NCBI RefSeq assembly: GCF_000266905.1
Contig: NC_018027.1
Span: forward strand, 1,612,001-1,676,000
Direction of reading: 5' to 3'
Source: Mycolicibacterium chubuense NBB4
GTDB taxonomy: Bacteria > Actinomycetota > Actinomycetes > Mycobacteriales > Mycobacteriaceae
Length of the DNA: 64,000 bases
Shown: positions 16,869 to 25,794 of the stretch, piece after piece
Numbering within the stretch: the first letter of the stretch is position 1
Layout: each line of letters begins with the position of its first letter
The notes under the pieces: model-generated
What the model was told of the DNA's origin: nothing
Databases searched by the model: none
The model's input: only the letters and a program-made list of their open reading frames with translations
Made by a program: the position numbers and the translations under genes

Positions 16869-17641
16869 GAGGTCCTCCATCTGGCGATGCGCTGCTCGTG
16901 CTCGGCGTCGTGGTGGGCCAACGGCTGCATCGCGGCGGCCATGGCCAGGGTGGATTCCAGCGATCCGCTCACCGATTCCTGCAGCAACCGTTTGGCCATC
17001 CGCAGGGCGTGTGGCGGGTTGACGGCGATCCGATCAGCCAATGCCCTTGCTGCCGTGAGCAGTTCGTCGTGCGCGACGACGCGGCTGACCAAGCCCCACT
17101 CTGCGGCGGTCTCAGCATCGATGCGTTCGCCGGTGAAGGTCAGTTCAGCGGCGCGTGCGTAGCCGACGGCGCGGGGCAGGAACCAGGTGCCGCCGTCACC
17201 GGGGATCAGGCCGAGGGTGACGAAGCTCTCGGCGAACGACGCGCGCTGCGAGGCGATGCGGATGTCGCACATCATCGCCAGATCGCAGCCCGCGCCGATG
17301 GCCGCACCGTTGACCGCGGCGATCAGCGGCACCTCGAGTCGGCCCAGGGCGCGGGGGATGCGTTGGATGCCGTCGATGTAGGCGCGGCGCTGATCGATCG
17401 GCGCCAAACCGAACATGCCCTGGCGGTCAGCCATCTCCTTGACGTTGCCGCCGGCGGAGAAGATCTTGCCGGCTCCGGTGAGGATGATCGCGCGGATGGT
17501 GTTGTCGCCGTTGGCCGCGTCGACGAGTGCCTCGAATCCGGCGATCACCTCGGGCCCGGTGATGGCGTTGCCCACCTCGGGTGCGTCGATGGTCCACACC
17601 TGGACGGGCCCGTCGGTGTCGACGCGAAGTGGGGTGCTCAT
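16865..17641 (-). CDS. Enoyl-CoA hydratase/isomerase-like protein with altered active site
   Basis: 258 residues of crotonase fold. The oxyanion-hole segments are present (FSAGGNVKEM, GAAIGAGCDLAMMCDI). The two catalytic glutamates of classical enoyl-CoA hydratases are replaced: Asp stands in GAGCD, and Phe in AESFVTLGLIPGDGG where PE is usual. A different crotonase reaction (isomerisation, C-C cleavage) or a specialised hydratase is therefore likely. It lies between the aldehyde dehydrogenase and the ACAD pair, with 4-nt overlaps on both sides. Confidence 0.85.
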   Translation of the reverse strand: MSTPLRVDTDGPVQVWTIDAPEVGNAITGPEVIAGFEALVDAANGDNTIRAIILTGAGKIFSAGGNVKEMADRQGMFGLAPIDQRRAYIDGIQRIPRALGRLEVPLIAAVNGAAIGAGCDLAMMCDIRIASQRASFAESFVTLGLIPGDGGTWFLPRAVGYARAAELTFTGERIDAETAAEWGLVSRVVAHDELLTAARALADRIAVNPPHALRMAKRLLQESVSGSLESTLAMAAAMQPLAHHDAEHEQRIARWRTS

Positions 17642-19068
17642 CGGCGCTCGTTGAGTTGAAGGGACTTGGTTTGCAGGTATTCCTCGAAGCCGAACCGACC
17701 CAGTTCGCGGCCGATGCCGGACTTCTTGTACCCCCCGAAGGGGGCGAGCGGGTTGTACGCGCCGCCGTTGATGTCGAGCTGACCGGTCTGCACGCCGCGG
17801 GCGAAGGCGATCGCGGTGTCGTCGTCGGCGGCCCACACGGCCCCCGACAGGCCGTAGGGGGTGGCGTTGGCGATCCGCAGGGCGTCGTCATGGTCGGTGT
17901 AGGGGATGACCGCCAGCACGGGGCCGAACACTTCTTCCTGGCCGAGTTCGGAGGCGGGGTCGACGTCGGCGAACACGGTGGGAGCGATGAAGAATCCGAC
18001 GTCGCGCAACCGCTCTGCGCCGCCGACGAGCAGGCGCGCCCCGTCGCGCCCCGCCCGCTCGATGAACCCGCGGACGGTGTCGAACTGCGACCATGACGCC
18101 GACGGGCCGATACGCGTCGCCGGATCCCACGGGTCGCCCACGGTGTAGCGGGCCACGGCGGCCTCGATGAGGTCCAGCGCCTCGCCGTAGCGGGACTGCG
18201 GGACCACCATCCGGGTCCAGGCCATGCAGGTCTGCCCGCCGTTGAGGAACGCGTTCCCGACTCCCACTTTGACCGCGGTCGCCAGGTCGGCGCCGTCGAG
18301 GATGACGTTGGCCGACTTGCCGCCCAGCTCCAACGCGACCTTGGTGACCGACTGCCCGGCCAGCTCGCCGACCCGGGCTCCCACCTCGGTGCTGCCGGTG
18401 AACGAGACGAAATCGACATCGGGGTGGGTGGCCAGGCGCTCGCCGATCACCCGGCCGGGGCCGGAGACGACGTTGAGCACCCCCGGCGGCAGCCCGGCGT
18501 CGTGACAGGCCTCGACGAATTCGAACACCGACAGGGGGGCGTCGTTGCTGGGCTTGAGCACCACGGTGCACCCGGCGGCGATCGCCGGGACCACTTTGGC
18601 GACCACCTGGTAGAGCGGGTAGTTCCACGGGGTGATGGCCGCGACGACGCCGTAGGGTTCGCGCAGCACCAGCGAATTGCCGATGCGCTCCTCGAAGTCG
18701 AAGGTGTCCACCACCTCGGCGATGCCCTTGGCCACCGCCAGCGGCACCTGCGTCTGCACGGTCTGGGCGATGCGTACCGGGGCGCCCATCTCGGCGGTGA
18801 TCAGCTCGGCGATGTCGGGCAGGCGCTTCTCGAGGGCGTCGATCACCCGGTGAAGGCGGTCGCGGCGCTCGGCGACGGTGATGGTGGGGTCGAAGGCCCG
18901 ACGAGCCGCCGCGACCGCGGCGTCCACGTCCTCGGCGTTGCCGGCCGGCACGTGGCCGATCACCTTCTCGGTGGCCGGATCGACGACGTCGATGACGCCG
19001 GCGCCGGCCGGTGTGACCCATCGGCCGTCGATGAACAGCAAGGAACGCTCGTAGGTGGGCATGGTCAT
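17638..19068 (-). CDS. Aldehyde dehydrogenase, NAD(P)-dependent
   Basis: 476 residues. It has ITPWNYPLYQVV, FTGSTEVG, the general base in ALELGGKS, the catalytic Cys in GGQTCMAW and the C-terminal PFGGYKKSGIGRE. It oxidises an aldehyde to an acid, which the CoA ligase of the same operon could then activate. It follows the Zn-alcohol dehydrogenase with a 4-nt overlap, so alcohol to aldehyde to acid to acyl-CoA can be read along the operon. Confidence 0.93.
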   Translation of the reverse strand: MTMPTYERSLLFIDGRWVTPAGAGVIDVVDPATEKVIGHVPAGNAEDVDAAVAAARRAFDPTITVAERRDRLHRVIDALEKRLPDIAELITAEMGAPVRIAQTVQTQVPLAVAKGIAEVVDTFDFEERIGNSLVLREPYGVVAAITPWNYPLYQVVAKVVPAIAAGCTVVLKPSNDAPLSVFEFVEACHDAGLPPGVLNVVSGPGRVIGERLATHPDVDFVSFTGSTEVGARVGELAGQSVTKVALELGGKSANVILDGADLATAVKVGVGNAFLNGGQTCMAWTRMVVPQSRYGEALDLIEAAVARYTVGDPWDPATRIGPSASWSQFDTVRGFIERAGRDGARLLVGGAERLRDVGFFIAPTVFADVDPASELGQEEVFGPVLAVIPYTDHDDALRIANATPYGLSGAVWAADDDTAIAFARGVQTGQLDINGGAYNPLAPFGGYKKSGIGRELGRFGFEEYLQTKSLQLNERR

Positions 19069-20186
19069 CCTTCTGTCGGGTGAGGGACGATGCTGGCGCG
19101 CACGTCACGCTTGCCGTCCGCGGCGGCGAACGCGTCATTGATGTCGGCGAGCGGATAGCACGCCGCAGCCAGTCGGTGCAGCGGCAGCCGATGCTGATGC
19201 TGTTCGAGGAATGTCAAGGCGCGCAACAGGACCGACGGGTCATAGAGCGACACACCGACCATGGTCTTGTTGGAGAACACGAACCGGGACGGGTCGAAGG
19301 CGAAGGTCTGCCCGACGTTGATGTTGCCGATCTCGACGTAACGGCCGAACTGCCCGAGCATCTGCAGGCCCTCGTCGATGGCCGAGGGGTGGCCGACGAC
19401 TTCGACGACCACGTCGGCGCCGTGACCGCCGGTGAGCTTGCGGACCGCCTTGGCCCGCTCCCGGGGCGTACCGACCTCGTTGAGGTCGATCACAGTGTCG
19501 GCGCCGAACGCGGCGGCCAGTTCCAGCCGCTCCGGGACGGCGTCGATGGCGATCACCTGCGCGGCGCCGCGTGCTTTGGCCACCGCGACGGCGTAGAGCC
19601 CGAGCGCGCCCGCTCCTTGGACCACGACGTGCTCGCCCAGTGTCATGTCGACGCGTTCCAGGCCGTACATGACCTGCGACAGTGCGCAATTGGCGCCGGC
19701 GGCGATGTCGTCGCCGACGCTGTCGGGCACGGTGTAGACCACCGCCCCCGCGGGCAGGAGGTAGTAGTCGGCGTACCCGCCGACGAAGTAGGGCGGCTCG
19801 TCGGCGCGCCCCAGCATGGCCATCGAGAGGTTCAGGCAGGCGTTGCGGCGCCCCGCGAGGCAGTTGCGGCAGGTGTGGCAGCTGGAGAAGTACGGAAACA
19901 CCACGCGGACACCGGCAGTGAGGGGCGCACCGTTGGAGTCGGTGCGCACCCCGTCGCCGAGCGCCTCGACCGCGCCGACCATCTCGTGACCGAGCACGGT
20001 GGGCAATTGACCGCCCAACCCGCGGGTGGCGAAGGTGCCGTGCCAGGCGTGCACGTCGGACCCGCAGATGTTGGCGCGCAACACGCGGACGAGGATCTCC
20101 CCGGCGCCGACCTCGGGCAGGGTGACGGTCTGGATGTCGAAGGGTGAGCCGGGTTCGTCGAAGCGGGCGATACGGCCGGTGTACAC
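19065..20186 (-). CDS. Zinc-dependent alcohol dehydrogenase (MDR family)
   Basis: 373 residues from GTG 20186, with AAAGG upstream. The catalytic zinc ligands lie in CGSDVHAWHG and GHEM; the structural zinc site has four Cys in CHTCRNCLAGRRNAC. The Rossmann motif is GAGALGLYAVAVA. It is an NAD(P)-dependent oxidoreductase, likely for a primary or side-chain alcohol, given the aldehyde dehydrogenase next to it. Confidence 0.9.
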   Translation of the reverse strand: MYTGRIARFDEPGSPFDIQTVTLPEVGAGEILVRVLRANICGSDVHAWHGTFATRGLGGQLPTVLGHEMVGAVEALGDGVRTDSNGAPLTAGVRVVFPYFSSCHTCRNCLAGRRNACLNLSMAMLGRADEPPYFVGGYADYYLLPAGAVVYTVPDSVGDDIAAGANCALSQVMYGLERVDMTLGEHVVVQGAGALGLYAVAVAKARGAAQVIAIDAVPERLELAAAFGADTVIDLNEVGTPRERAKAVRKLTGGHGADVVVEVVGHPSAIDEGLQMLGQFGRYVEIGNINVGQTFAFDPSRFVFSNKTMVGVSLYDPSVLLRALTFLEQHQHRLPLHRLAAACYPLADINDAFAAADGKRDVRASIVPHPTEG

Positions 20187-20200
20187 GCTGATGTGGCCTT

Positions 20201-21787
20201 TCAGTTGTCGGCGGGGTGGAGGGCGAACCGCTGCCGCAGATCGCGTTTGAGCAGCTTTCCGCTGGGGTTCTTGGGTAGGGCATCGACGAAGAACACCTGT
20301 TTGGGCGTCTTGAAGCCGGCGAGGTGTTCGCGGCAGTGTGCCACCACGTCGTCTTCGGTCAGCTCGCAGTCCGCGCGCGCGACCACGGCGGCAACGACCG
20401 CCTCCACCCACAGTGGATGCGGCAGCGCGAACACGGCTGCCTCTTGAATGCCGTTGTGGCGGTAGAGCACTTCTTCCACCTCGCGGCTGGCGACGTTCTC
20501 CCCGCCGGTCTTGATCATGTCCTTCTTCCGGTCCACCACGTGCAGCAGCCCGTGTTCGTCGTAGTAGCCGAGATCTCCGGAGTGGAACCAGCCCCCGGAG
20601 AAGGCTTCGGCGGTCTTTCTCGCGTCGTCGAGGTATCCCAGCATCAAATGTGGACTGCGGTGGGCGATCTCACCGACCGTGCCGACGGCGACCGGTGTGT
20701 CGGATTCGTCGAGGATGACGGTTTCGACGTTGATCACCGGGCGTCCCGCCGCCCCGGCGTGGGCGTCCTGCTCGTCGGGGCCCAGAGCAGAGGCCAACGG
20801 TGCCATCTCGGTTTGGCCATAGAAGTTCCACAGCCGCAGTTGCGGGAGGCGCTGACGCATCTCGTGGAGGATCTCGGTGGGCATCGGCGATGCGCCGTAG
20901 TAGCCCTTGCGCAGGCTGGACAGGTCCACCTTGTCGAAGACCGGGCTGCGCAGCAAGCTGATCCACACGGTGGGTGGTGCGAAGTAGTTCGTGACACGAA
21001 AGCGTTCGATGGTGCGCAGCACCAGTTCGGGGTCGGGGCGCGGGAGGATGATGCTGGTCGCCCCGAGGTAGACGTCGGTGGCCAGGAAGTTGTCCAGCTG
21101 GGCGCAGTGGTAGAGCGGCAGGGAGTGGACCTCGACGTCGTCCCCGGACATCGATCCCGCCACGATGGTGCTGATGTATTGCCACATCAAGCTGCGACTG
21201 CTGTGCATCACTCCTTTGGGGCGGGATTCCGTGCCGCTGGTGTACATCACCCGTACCAGCTGGTCATCGTCGAGGCGGCAGTCCGGCGCGGCGCTGGTAG
21301 TCGCCAGCCACGCGGCAAAATCATGCCAGCCCGCAGGCAAGGATTGGCCGGGCGGAACGATTGCGGCGTGGGTGGTGACGACGGTGCCCAGCTTCATGGC
21401 GCGCTCGGCGACCGGCACGAGGTCGGCCTCCACGATGAAGCCTCGTGCCTTGCTGTGCCCCAGGATGTAACTGATCTCCTCGGCGGTGAGCATGAAGTTG
21501 ATCGGCACGAGAACCACGCCGGCGCGGGCGGTCGCGAACGCCAGCACCGCGTACTGCCAACAGTTGCGTGCCAACAAGGCCAGCCGGTCGCCGGGACGAA
21601 AACCGTTGTCCCGCAGAGCTGCTGCAGCCCTGTCGACCCAGTGATCGAACTCGGCGAAGGACAGGACGACCTCGCCGTCGATGATCGCGGTCTTGTCGGG
21701 CTGTTTGCGCGCCGAGCGGCGGGGGATGTCGGCGAGGCTGTGGCTTCGGGATCGGGCGATGACGGCGGCCAGGTCGTCGTGGTGCAT
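20201..21787 (-). CDS. Acyl-CoA synthetase (AMP-forming)
   Basis: 528 residues. It is an ANL-superfamily enzyme with the P-loop YTSGTESRPKGV, NFYGQTE, SGDLGYYDEHG, DRKKDMIKTGGENV and the lysine in PKNPSGKLLKRDLR. It activates a carboxylic acid to its CoA thioester, and is the first gene of the acyl-CoA operon. ATG 21787 is chosen because TACGCT lies 7 nt upstream, a leaderless start; a GTG at 21805 is in frame. It is divergent from the first Baeyer-Villiger monooxygenase. Confidence 0.92.
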   Translation of the reverse strand: MHHDDLAAVIARSRSHSLADIPRRSARKQPDKTAIIDGEVVLSFAEFDHWVDRAAAALRDNGFRPGDRLALLARNCWQYAVLAFATARAGVVLVPINFMLTAEEISYILGHSKARGFIVEADLVPVAERAMKLGTVVTTHAAIVPPGQSLPAGWHDFAAWLATTSAAPDCRLDDDQLVRVMYTSGTESRPKGVMHSSRSLMWQYISTIVAGSMSGDDVEVHSLPLYHCAQLDNFLATDVYLGATSIILPRPDPELVLRTIERFRVTNYFAPPTVWISLLRSPVFDKVDLSSLRKGYYGASPMPTEILHEMRQRLPQLRLWNFYGQTEMAPLASALGPDEQDAHAGAAGRPVINVETVILDESDTPVAVGTVGEIAHRSPHLMLGYLDDARKTAEAFSGGWFHSGDLGYYDEHGLLHVVDRKKDMIKTGGENVASREVEEVLYRHNGIQEAAVFALPHPLWVEAVVAAVVARADCELTEDDVVAHCREHLAGFKTPKQVFFVDALPKNPSGKLLKRDLRQRFALHPADN

Positions 21788-21831
21788 GAGCCGCAGCGTA
21801 GGCACCCGTCGGCGCGCCGCGGTGGTTCATC

Positions 21832-21846
21832 TCCCGCTCAGTAGAC
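21832..21846. promoter_or_regulatory. Palindromic operator between the CoA ligase and BVMO
   Basis: TCCCGCTCAGTAGAC: one half-site is perfect, the other has two changes. The centre (21839) is 52 bp from the leaderless ATG of the ligase (21787; -10 TACGCT at 21795-21800, minus strand). It is 51 bp from the ATG of the BVMO (21890; -10 GATACT at 21877-21882). Confidence 0.6.
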
Positions 21847-21889
21847 AGCCCGTCACCACCGAGGCGCCGCTGCTTCGATACTCGCTTCC

Positions 21890-23815
21890 ATGACTGCCAC
21901 CACGGAATCGTCACCATCGGCCGGCAGCGCGTCGGATCCCGCCGTTCTGCGCGCCCACTTGCTGCACGCCGATCCCGGAGTTCTGGTGGCGGTGCTGGCG
22001 CAGATGACCGGCGACATCACGGTGATCGACAGGTACGCCGACAAGATCTCCTACGTGCCGGACCCGCCCGAGCGGGCCGGCAGGACCGATCCGCAGACCG
22101 CGCAGGCACTGGCCGACGAGATCATCGCCGCCCTGACAACCGAGCGGCCGGCCGACGCCCCGGCCCCGGACGACCGTGAGTTCTTCGCCGCGCTGTTGCC
22201 GGTGGCGCTCGGCGGCGACGTCGACGACGAGCAGGTCGACCTGCTGCTCGAGCAGGGGGGTTTCCGGCCTTCGGCCCCCACCCTGCCGCGCACCGTCCCG
22301 ATTCCCGAGACCACCACCGTGGCGATCGTCGGCGCCGGTTTGGCCGGCATCGCGGTGGCCCTGGCCGCCGCGGAGGAAGGCGTCGCCTTCACCATCTACG
22401 ACCGCAATGAGGAGGTCGGTGGCACCTGGTTGACCACCACCTACCCCGGTATCGGCGTGGACACCCCGTCGGCGTACTACTCGCTCTCGCGGGAGGTCAA
22501 CCCCGAGTGGTCGAACTATTACCCGCAGGGCGCGGAGTATCAGGCCTATCTGGTGGCGCTGGCCGACAAGCACGACCTGCGCCGGCACATCCGGTTCGGC
22601 ACCGAGGCGCAGGCCCTGCACTGGGATGAGCAGCAACAACATTGGGAGATTCACACCCGACGCGCCGACGGCACGCAGTCGGTGGACCACGCTCGGGTGG
22701 TGGTCGCCGCGACAGGCTACCTGAACCGCCCTCGCTTCCCGGACATCAAGGGCCGGGACACCTTCGGCGGCATCAGCGTCCACTCCGCCCACTGGGACCC
22801 GGAGCTGAACTTGACGGGTAAGAAGGTGGCGATCATCGGCGCGGGCTGCACGGCGGTGCAGATCGTCGATGCGTGCGTCGATGAGGTCGAGCATCTGACC
22901 GTGTTCCAGCGCCAACCGCACTGGGTGGCACCGCGCAAGCGGCTCTCCGACGATGTTCCCGAACACCGCCGCCACCTGGGCCGAGTGCTGCCGTACTACG
23001 CCATGTGGCACCGGGTGAAGTCCTACTGGGGCACCGCCGACAACAACTACCCGATCATCCTGCAGGACCCGGAGTGGTCCAAGACCCACCTGTCCATCAA
23101 CCCGACCAACGATGTCCTGCTGAAGATGTGCTTGGACTACATCGACCAGACCTTCGGCGCCGGAAGCGAATTGGCTCGCAAGGTCACCCCGGACTTCGCG
23201 CCGTACGGGAAGCGCATCATTCGGGACCCGGGCGGCTACTACGCTGCGTTGACCCGCGACCACGTCGACGTCGAAGCGAGCGAACCCGCGCAGATCAACG
23301 CCACGGGCATCGTCACCGCCGACGGCCGCCAGATCGACCTGGACGTCATCATCTACGCCACCGGCTATCACCTGGATTTCCTGTCGACGGTGGACATCCG
23401 CGGTCGCGACGGCAAGACCCTGGCCGGGGAGTGGGGTGACAGTCCGCGCGCGTACCGCGGCGGGGCCGTGCCGGGATTCCCGAATCTGTTCATCACCTCG
23501 GCACCGAACTACAGTCCCGGGCACGGCGCCGGTGCCAACTTCTCCATGGAGGTGTTGGCGCACTACATCATCGAATGCCTGCAACTGATGGCGTTGCGTG
23601 GGGTGACTTCCATGGAGGTCACCGAGCGAGCATTCGAGGACTACGTGGCCGGCATCGACGAGGCGATGCAGGGCACCGTGTGGTGTCACACGCCCAACGC
23701 CCACACCTACTACCGGTCGCAGTCCGGCCGCGTCGTCGTGGCCACCCCCTTCCGGCTGGTCGACCTGTGGCAGCAGCACCGCGCCCCCATCGAATCGGAC
23801 TTCGTTCTACGATGA
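21890..23815 (+). CDS. Baeyer-Villiger monooxygenase with N-terminal extension
   Basis: 641 residues. The first about 135 form an extension like that of 4-hydroxyacetophenone monooxygenase. It is followed by the FAD motif GAGLAGIAVALAA, GGTWLTTTYPG, the BVMO fingerprint FGGISVHSAHWDP and the NADPH Rossmann motif GAGCTAVQ. It inserts oxygen next to a ketone to form an ester or lactone using NADPH and O2. The start is leaderless (GATACT 7 nt upstream). It is coupled to the following SDR by an ATGA overlap. Confidence 0.92.
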   Translation: MTATTESSPSAGSASDPAVLRAHLLHADPGVLVAVLAQMTGDITVIDRYADKISYVPDPPERAGRTDPQTAQALADEIIAALTTERPADAPAPDDREFFAALLPVALGGDVDDEQVDLLLEQGGFRPSAPTLPRTVPIPETTTVAIVGAGLAGIAVALAAAEEGVAFTIYDRNEEVGGTWLTTTYPGIGVDTPSAYYSLSREVNPEWSNYYPQGAEYQAYLVALADKHDLRRHIRFGTEAQALHWDEQQQHWEIHTRRADGTQSVDHARVVVAATGYLNRPRFPDIKGRDTFGGISVHSAHWDPELNLTGKKVAIIGAGCTAVQIVDACVDEVEHLTVFQRQPHWVAPRKRLSDDVPEHRRHLGRVLPYYAMWHRVKSYWGTADNNYPIILQDPEWSKTHLSINPTNDVLLKMCLDYIDQTFGAGSELARKVTPDFAPYGKRIIRDPGGYYAALTRDHVDVEASEPAQINATGIVTADGRQIDLDVIIYATGYHLDFLSTVDIRGRDGKTLAGEWGDSPRAYRGGAVPGFPNLFITSAPNYSPGHGAGANFSMEVLAHYIIECLQLMALRGVTSMEVTERAFEDYVAGIDEAMQGTVWCHTPNAHTYYRSQSGRVVVATPFRLVDLWQQHRAPIESDFVLR

Positions 23816-24699
23816 CCGGAATCCTCTCGGGAAAAACGGCTTTGGTGACGGGGAGTAGCCGCGGCATCGGGCGGGCGATCGCTCAGCGGCTGGCTGCCGA
23901 AGGCGCCACCGTCGCGGTCACGGCCCGGTCCCACAGCCCGTCACCGTCGGTGCGCGCCGGGATCAGCGAGGTCGTCCCCGGCGCCATCGACGAGACCATC
24001 GCACTCATCGAGGCGGCGGGTGGATCGGCGTTCGGGGTGGCCGCCGACCTCGAGGACGATGCGGCCCGCGCCGGGTTGATCCAGTCGGTCGTGGACCGCG
24101 CCGGGGGCCTCGACATCTTGGTCAACAATGCAGGCTTCGCCGACTACGCCGTCGTCGAGCAGATGCCGAGGGCGACGTTCGACCGCACCGTTGCCCACTA
24201 CTTGACGACACCATTCGCGTTGACCCAGGCCGCGATACCGCACATGCGCCGTCGGGGTGCGGGCTGGATCGTCAACATCGGCTCGGTCACCGGCGTCGCG
24301 CCCGTCCGCCCCTACCGCGAATACAACAAGACGGCAGGCGACGTTATCTACGCGTCATGCAAGGCCGCGTTGCATCGCTTCACCCAGGGCGTGGCCGCCG
24401 AGTTGCTCGACGCCAACATCGCGGTCAACTGCGTGGGCCCCTCGACGGCGGTGCGCACCCCCGGCGCGGAGTCGCTGATCCCGGACAGCTTCCCCACCGA
24501 ACCGGTGGAGTACCTGGCCGAGACCGTGCTGGCCATGTGTCACCTCCCCGCCGAAACGCGCACGGGACTGGTGGCATTCAGCCTCCACTACCCGTGGTCA
24601 CAGAACCTGCCGGTGCACACCCTGGACGGCAGCACCGTGCTGGCGCCACTCGCCCCTCCGGCGGCGGCCAATCCGAACATCCTGCCCGCCGGCCTCTGA
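23812..24699 (+). CDS. Short-chain dehydrogenase/reductase
   Basis: 295 residues. It has TGSSRGIG, NNAG, a catalytic Ser in NIGSVTG and YASCK. There is a longer insertion after the cofactor domain (SEVVPGAIDETIALIEAAGG). It starts within the BVMO stop codon. A natural role is to supply or remove the ketone handled by the monooxygenase, but this is inferred from position only. Confidence 0.9.
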   Translation: MTGILSGKTALVTGSSRGIGRAIAQRLAAEGATVAVTARSHSPSPSVRAGISEVVPGAIDETIALIEAAGGSAFGVAADLEDDAARAGLIQSVVDRAGGLDILVNNAGFADYAVVEQMPRATFDRTVAHYLTTPFALTQAAIPHMRRRGAGWIVNIGSVTGVAPVRPYREYNKTAGDVIYASCKAALHRFTQGVAAELLDANIAVNCVGPSTAVRTPGAESLIPDSFPTEPVEYLAETVLAMCHLPAETRTGLVAFSLHYPWSQNLPVHTLDGSTVLAPLAPPAAANPNILPAGL

Positions 24700-24710
24700 G
24701 CGGGCCTCTG

Positions 24711-25694
24711 CTACAACACCGGGTCGGCTAGGTCGCAGAAGCTGTGGCACACCCGGTCACGGACGATCACGTCGGTGGTCTCCGGGTCGAACCACCGGTC
24801 CACGACAGCCCAGTGAACGGGGTGCATCAGATAGGGGCCCATCAGTCCCGCGACGTCGGTGAATTCCTGTTCGAACACGTGTGTCCACTTGCTGGTGCCG
24901 ATCGCCTCGTCGACGCGGCTCAATTGCCAGGCGGCGATCGTCGGCACGTAGCGCGGCATCATCGCCAGCTCCGCCTCGAACTCGGCCACCGCCGCGGCGT
25001 CGGTCTCGGGGGAAACACGCAGCAGCAGAGCCCGGTACACGGTGCCGGTAGCGGTGCGAACCGCGCTGCCGCGGTAGGTGGCGCCGTTGACGTGGGAAAT
25101 GGCGGGGTCTGACAGTGCAGCATCGAAGTCGCTGTCGGCTGCCGCCTTCGGATCGTCGAATCGCAAGTGCACCAGGACATCGCCACCGTTGCGTGATCCC
25201 GGGAGGGTCGGAGCCACGACGCTTCGAGAGGCCCCGCTGCGTCCTGCGGCGGCCTGCAGCTCGGTGAGAACCCGATCACGGTCCGGCTCGGCGACGTCGA
25301 TCAACCGGGTCACCGCGACGGTCTGGGTGACTGCGGCGTCGGGGAGCGCGCTGGCAGTGCCGGAGGAGTTCTCGACGTCGTCGGCGGCCGTGGCGACGCT
25401 GCGGGTGCGGTCGACGACGAGATCATCGACACCGGACCACCATTGGGCCACCGTCGGGTCCGGCCGGCCCTGCCAGGTCATCTGCCACCACGCCAGCGGG
25501 CTGGGCAGCGTCCAGGTGATGGTGACGACGTTGGTGCGGTCGGGAAACCAGATCGGCGGGCTGACGAGCACGTCACGCAGCGTCATCCCGCGCGCCCGCG
25601 CGCCGGGGGCATAGCCGTCAAGATAGGCGTCGATGAACGCGCGCGCGCAGCCCGCAGCGGTGGTCACCCGGTCGACGACGAAGACCTCACCCAT
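24711..25694 (-). CDS. Dabb-domain (dimeric alpha/beta barrel) protein
   Basis: 327 residues, about three times a single Dabb domain. The C-terminal part (THVFEQEFTDVAGLMGPYLMHPVHWAVVDRWF) matches the stress-responsive A/B-barrel pattern. The middle (DVLVHLRFDDPKAAADSDF, HVNGATYRG) may be a second ferredoxin-like domain. No catalytic residues can be assigned. The start is leaderless: TAGCCT on the minus strand (25701-25706) is 6 nt from the ATG. It is convergent with the SDR and divergent from the OYE-like gene. Confidence 0.65.
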   Translation of the reverse strand: MGEVFVVDRVTTAAGCARAFIDAYLDGYAPGARARGMTLRDVLVSPPIWFPDRTNVVTITWTLPSPLAWWQMTWQGRPDPTVAQWWSGVDDLVVDRTRSVATAADDVENSSGTASALPDAAVTQTVAVTRLIDVAEPDRDRVLTELQAAAGRSGASRSVVAPTLPGSRNGGDVLVHLRFDDPKAAADSDFDAALSDPAISHVNGATYRGSAVRTATGTVYRALLLRVSPETDAAAVAEFEAELAMMPRYVPTIAAWQLSRVDEAIGTSKWTHVFEQEFTDVAGLMGPYLMHPVHWAVVDRWFDPETTDVIVRDRVCHSFCDLADPVL

Positions 25695-25736
25695 GGCGCG
25701 AGGCTACGGCCGCCTGGGACGTCGACGTGACGGCGT

Positions 25737-25751
25737 TCCCGACCACTGGGA
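25737..25751. promoter_or_regulatory. Palindromic operator between the Dabb and OYE genes
   Basis: TCCCGACCACTGGGA. The centre (25744) is 50 bp from the leaderless ATG of the Dabb gene (25694) and 51 bp from the ATG of the OYE-like gene (25795; -10-like GATGGT at 25783-25788). It sits almost exactly midway between the two start codons. Confidence 0.7.
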
Positions 25752-25794
25752 GGCCCCCGTTGACCGCCCTCGCCACCGGGGCGATGGTGATTCG

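Noticed and set aside
21911..23779. 622-codon minus-strand open frame opposite the first BVMO
   Set aside because: Antisense shadow caused by high GC; the plus-strand frame has complete BVMO motifs.
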